Source: Chryseobacterium cupriresistens (lineage in GTDB: Bacteria; Bacteroidota; Bacteroidia; Flavobacteriales; Weeksellaceae). Taken from it: a stretch of 64,000 bases of DNA. Under the pieces are notes generated by a model. That model ran no database searches, was not told the origin of the DNA, and saw nothing but the letters and a program-made list of their open reading frames with translations. The translations under genes and the position numbers were made by a program. The stretch covers positions 620,001 through 684,000 of the forward strand of contig NZ_JBKKJT010000002.1 in NCBI RefSeq assembly GCF_046614675.1, in the 5' to 3' direction. Each line of letters starts with the position of its first letter. Within the stretch, counting starts at the first letter, position 1. This document shows positions 61,566 to 64,000 of this stretch, piece by piece.

Positions 61566-62702
61566 ATGAATACTAAAATCTGGCTGTCCTCACCGCATAT
61601 GGGAGGGAATGAACAAAAATACATCAACGAAGCATTTGAAGAAAACTGGGTAGCTCCGTTGGGACCTAATGTTAACGGATTTGAAGGTGATCTGGAGCAG
61701 TTTTTAGGTGGAAGTGTAAAAGTGGCTGCGCTGTCTGCAGGTACTGCAGCATTACACCTTGCTCTTATCGAATGCGGAATTGTACATGGCGATGAGGTGA
61801 TCTGTCAATCCATGACTTTCTCTGCTTCAGCCAATCCAATTGCGTATTGTGGGGCAATTCCTGTTTTTGTTGATAGTGAACCGGTTACATGGAATATGTG
61901 CCCTAAAGCACTGAGAGAAGCCATCGAAGACAGAATCCAAAAAGGAACAAAACCTAAAGCAATCATTGTAGTACATCTGTATGGTATGCCGGCAAAAATG
62001 GACGAAATTACTGCCATTGCTCAGGAATTCCAGATCCCTTTGATAGAAGATGCTGCTGAAGCCCTGGGCTCAACTTATAAAGGACAGGCTTGCGGTACAT
62101 TCGGCCGTTTTGGAATTTTAAGTTTTAACGGAAATAAAATTATTACCACTTCAGGAGGTGGAGCTTTGGTTTGTCATACTCAGGAAGATAAAGATAAAAC
62201 CGTTTTCCTTTCTACACAGGCCAGAGATAATGCTCCCCACTATCAGCACTCACACATCGGTTTCAACTACAGAATGAGCAATATTGTAGCAGGAATAGGA
62301 AGAGGACAGATGGAAGTGCTTAAGGACAGGGTTGCTGCCCGTAGAGCAATGCACAATTTCTATGTTGACCTTTTCCGCAATATTGAAGGGGTAACTGTAC
62401 TCTCAGAGTCGAATGATGATTTTTATTCCAACCACTGGTTATCTGCAGTGATTGTTGATCCGGAAATGACAGGAAAAAACAGAGAAGGTTTAAGACTTGC
62501 ATTTTTAGAAGATAATATAGAATCAAGACCGCTTTGGAAACCTATGCATTTGCAGCCGGTTTTTGAAACTTCTCCTTATTATGGCGGGAATGTTTCTGAA
62601 AAACTTTTTGATAACGGATTATGCCTTCCTTCAGGCTCTAATCTGTCAGAGGATGACAAAGAAAGAATAGCAAAGGTTGTTCATTCTTACTTTGGACTTT
62701 AA
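61566..62702 (+). CDS. pglE: UDP-4-keto-6-deoxy-GlcNAc C4 aminotransferase, PglE type
   Basis: A 378-residue PLP-dependent DegT aminotransferase with catalytic Lys191 in SFNGNKIITTSGGG and the substrate loop VAPLGPNVNGFE. This matches PglE-like enzymes that aminate the PglF product. The frame is open 41 codons upstream within pglD, in a non-protein-like composition, so the ATG of MNTKIWLSSPHMGG at 61566 is the start. Confidence 0.92.
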   Translation: MNTKIWLSSPHMGGNEQKYINEAFEENWVAPLGPNVNGFEGDLEQFLGGSVKVAALSAGTAALHLALIECGIVHGDEVICQSMTFSASANPIAYCGAIPVFVDSEPVTWNMCPKALREAIEDRIQKGTKPKAIIVVHLYGMPAKMDEITAIAQEFQIPLIEDAAEALGSTYKGQACGTFGRFGILSFNGNKIITTSGGGALVCHTQEDKDKTVFLSTQARDNAPHYQHSHIGFNYRMSNIVAGIGRGQMEVLKDRVAARRAMHNFYVDLFRNIEGVTVLSESNDDFYSNHWLSAVIVDPEMTGKNREGLRLAFLEDNIESRPLWKPMHLQPVFETSPYYGGNVSEKLFDNGLCLPSGSNLSEDDKERIAKVVHSYFGL

Positions 62703-62717
62703 TATTATTTGAACTTA

Positions 62718-63287
62718 ATGAATCAGTATAAATATTGGAAAAAAGTTTTTGATTTTGTCTTATCGGCAATATTGATCCTTTTTCTTATGCCTGTACTGAT
62801 TATTTTATTTGTGATTGCAAGTCTGGATACATCTTCCAACGGAATCTTTTTTCAGACCCGGATAGGGCAGTATGGAAAGCCTTTTACCATTTTTAAGATT
62901 AAAACAATTCATGAACAGAAGAGAACATGCTCAAAAATAGGGCAGACTCTCAGAAAATTTAAGCTCGATGAATTTCCGCAATTGTTTAATATTGTAAAAG
63001 GTGATATGAGTTTTGTAGGTCCCAGGCCTGATATTGAAGGATATTACGATAAACTTGTCGGAGAAGACAGGAAAGTTCTGGAGCTGAAACCCGGGCTTAC
63101 CTGTGAAGCAAGTATTAAATATAGAGACGAAGAATACCTTCTGAAAAACCAGGAAGATCCTTTAGCTTACAATGATGAAGTGTTATTTCCGAACAAAGTA
63201 AAAATGAATCTGGACTATTTTGAAAAGATGTCTTTCAAAAACGATATAAAGATCTTGTTTAAAACATTAATAACCACATTGAAATAG
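62718..63287 (+). CDS. Second phosphoglycosyl transferase of the WcaJ/PglC superfamily
   Basis: A 189-residue monotopic sugar-phosphate transferase. It shares the N-terminal re-entrant helix (VFDFVLSAILILFLMPV), FKIKTIHE, the catalytic Asp-Glu in KLDEFPQLFNIVKGDM and the GPRPD motif with pglC, but its C-terminal part (GLTCEASIKYRDEEYLL) differs. The frame opens at a TTG at 62709, but the ATG at 62718 is preferred. A second initiating transferase in one locus suggests another sugar or a second product. Confidence 0.87.
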   Translation: MNQYKYWKKVFDFVLSAILILFLMPVLIILFVIASLDTSSNGIFFQTRIGQYGKPFTIFKIKTIHEQKRTCSKIGQTLRKFKLDEFPQLFNIVKGDMSFVGPRPDIEGYYDKLVGEDRKVLELKPGLTCEASIKYRDEEYLLKNQEDPLAYNDEVLFPNKVKMNLDYFEKMSFKNDIKILFKTLITTLK

Positions 63288-63301
63288 AGTTTTTAACTAT
63301 T

Positions 63302-63847
63302 ATGAAAATTAAAGAAACCCCGCTTAAAGACTGCTACATCATAGAGCCTACCATATTTGAAGATGAAAGAGGCTACTTCTTTGAAAAGTTTAATGAAAAA
63401 AAATTCGAAGAACTTACCGGAATGAACGGGCACTTTGTGCAGGATAATATTTCCAGATCTTCCTACGGAGTATTAAGAGGCCTGCATCTTCAGAAAGGAG
63501 AACATGCCCAGGCAAAACTGGTTTCCTGTCTTGAAGGAAGCGTTTGGGATGTGGCTGTAGATCTTAGGGAAGATTCTCCTACATTCGGAAAATGGTTCGG
63601 AATAGAACTTACTGCTGAAAACAAATTACAGCTTTATGTGCCGAGAGGTTTCGGACATGGTTTTTCTGTATTAAGTACCCATGCTGTATTTTCGTATAAA
63701 TGTGATAATTTTTACAATAAAGAGTCAGAAGGCAGTGTAAAATTCAATGATCCTGATCTTAATATCGATTGGAAGGTAGATGAAAAAGATGCCATACTTT
63801 CCGAAAAAGATCAGAACGCTCCTGGATTTAAAGAAAAAAACTTTTAA
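63302..63847 (+). CDS. rfbC: dTDP-4-dehydrorhamnose 3,5-epimerase
   Basis: A 181-residue cupin epimerase of the RmlC family. It shows DERGYFFEKFNEKKF, QDNISRSSYGVLRGLHLQ with the catalytic His near residue 60, VWDVAVDLR with the partner Asp, VPRGFGHGF and the Tyr-containing SYKCDNFYNKESE. It makes dTDP-4-keto-L-rhamnose in the standard pathway. rfbA, rfbB and rfbD are not in the window. It is the last gene before the terminator of the locus. Confidence 0.9.
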   Translation: MKIKETPLKDCYIIEPTIFEDERGYFFEKFNEKKFEELTGMNGHFVQDNISRSSYGVLRGLHLQKGEHAQAKLVSCLEGSVWDVAVDLREDSPTFGKWFGIELTAENKLQLYVPRGFGHGFSVLSTHAVFSYKCDNFYNKESEGSVKFNDPDLNIDWKVDEKDAILSEKDQNAPGFKEKNF

Positions 63848-63859
63848 AGCATATCCCTG

Positions 63860-63892
63860 AAAACCACTTTTATAAAGTGGTTTTTATTTTTT
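63860..63892 (+). terminator. Terminator of the polysaccharide locus
   Basis: AAAACCACTTT (63860-63870) and AAAGTGGTTTT (63874-63884) form a perfect 11-base stem with a three-base loop and a T-rich tail. It separates the locus from rimO. Confidence 0.9.
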
Positions 63893-63915
63893 AATCCTAA
63901 CTCTCCAATATTTTG

Positions 63916-63923
63916 TATCTTTG
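63916..63923 (+). promoter_or_regulatory. -7 element of rimO
   Basis: TATCTTTG, an exact TAnnTTTG match, 19 bases before the ATG at 63943. Confidence 0.6.
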
Positions 63924-63942
63924 CAGACTCAAAATCAAAACG

Positions 63943-64000
63943 ATGCGTACAAAATCTGTAGGGAAGAAGAAAATCAATGTAGTCACTCTTGGATGTTCCA
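63943..64000 (+). CDS. rimO: Ribosomal protein S12 methylthiotransferase RimO, 5' part
   Basis: The first 19 codons, cut by the right edge, read MRTKSVGKKKINVVTLGCS. The Cys in TLGCS is the first ligand of the N-terminal iron-sulfur cluster of methylthiotransferases, and this N-terminus fits RimO of Flavobacteriia rather than MiaB. The enzyme methylthiolates an Asp of ribosomal protein S12. The call rests on very little sequence. Confidence 0.7.
   Translation, partial: MRTKSVGKKKINVVTLGCS

Noticed and set aside
1..64000. CRISPR arrays, insertion sequences, tRNA genes and prophage
   Set aside because: None seen: no regularly spaced repeats, transposase motifs, tRNA cloverleaf sequences or phage genes were recognised.

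Overview
The window looks like chromosomal DNA of a Flavobacteriia member, most likely Chryseobacterium or a close Weeksellaceae relative. It is AT-rich, its genes lack Shine-Dalgarno sequences, and many start 15-40 bases after the Bacteroidota -7 promoter element TAnnTTTG. Gene content (PPK2, DUF1573, ATP-cone-less NrdA, a RimO N-terminus at the right edge) also fits. The genus is my inference from general resemblance; no search was run.

Positions 1-25,700 are mostly core and housekeeping genes in short, mixed-strand units: an SDR oxidoreductase with an adjacent AraC regulator, a membrane-spanning TPR/AraC regulator, asnS, rpoN, an acyl-CoA ligase, an ECF sigma factor with a membrane partner, the RNase P RNA gene, a PPK2 kinase, a DUF1573 protein, valS, a PfkB kinase, an alpha/beta hydrolase with an HD protein, a beta-barrel protein, a DUF72 protein, and nrdB-orf-nrdA. 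From 26,062 to the right edge every gene is on the + strand: an ABC exporter with MacA-like adaptor, a zinc-ribbon protein, a GT39-type transferase, a thioredoxin-reductase-like flavoprotein, glyA and recX.

Positions 36,323-63,847 hold a surface polysaccharide locus of 26 tightly packed genes that ends at a strong terminator just before rimO. It has export and length-control genes (wza, wzc), one Wzx flippase, two polymerase-like membrane proteins (Wzy and EpsG types), three glycosyltransferases and two initiating phosphoglycosyltransferases. Three nucleotide-sugar pathways can be read: UDP-N,N'-diacetylbacillosamine (pglF, pglE, pglD, with the PglC transferase), a UDP-GlcNAc(3NAc)A-type diacetamido uronic acid (wbpA, wbpE, wbpD, wbpB) and UDP-L-FucNAc (capE, capF, capG). 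A further aminotransferase/epimerase/acyltransferase trio has no assignable product.

The most interesting observation is an L-2-hydroxyglutarate oxidase gene (lhgO) between wbpA and wbpE. Some WbpB-type dehydrogenases regenerate NAD+ by reducing 2-oxoglutarate to 2-hydroxyglutarate, and WbpE releases 2-oxoglutarate from glutamate. LhgO could therefore close the co-substrate cycle inside the operon. Other points of note are a cluster of DnaA-box-like 9-mers upstream of nrdB, a direct repeat placed like an AraC operator upstream of the SDR gene, and a 738-base gene-free region with a perfect inverted repeat, a terminator and possible coding remnants.
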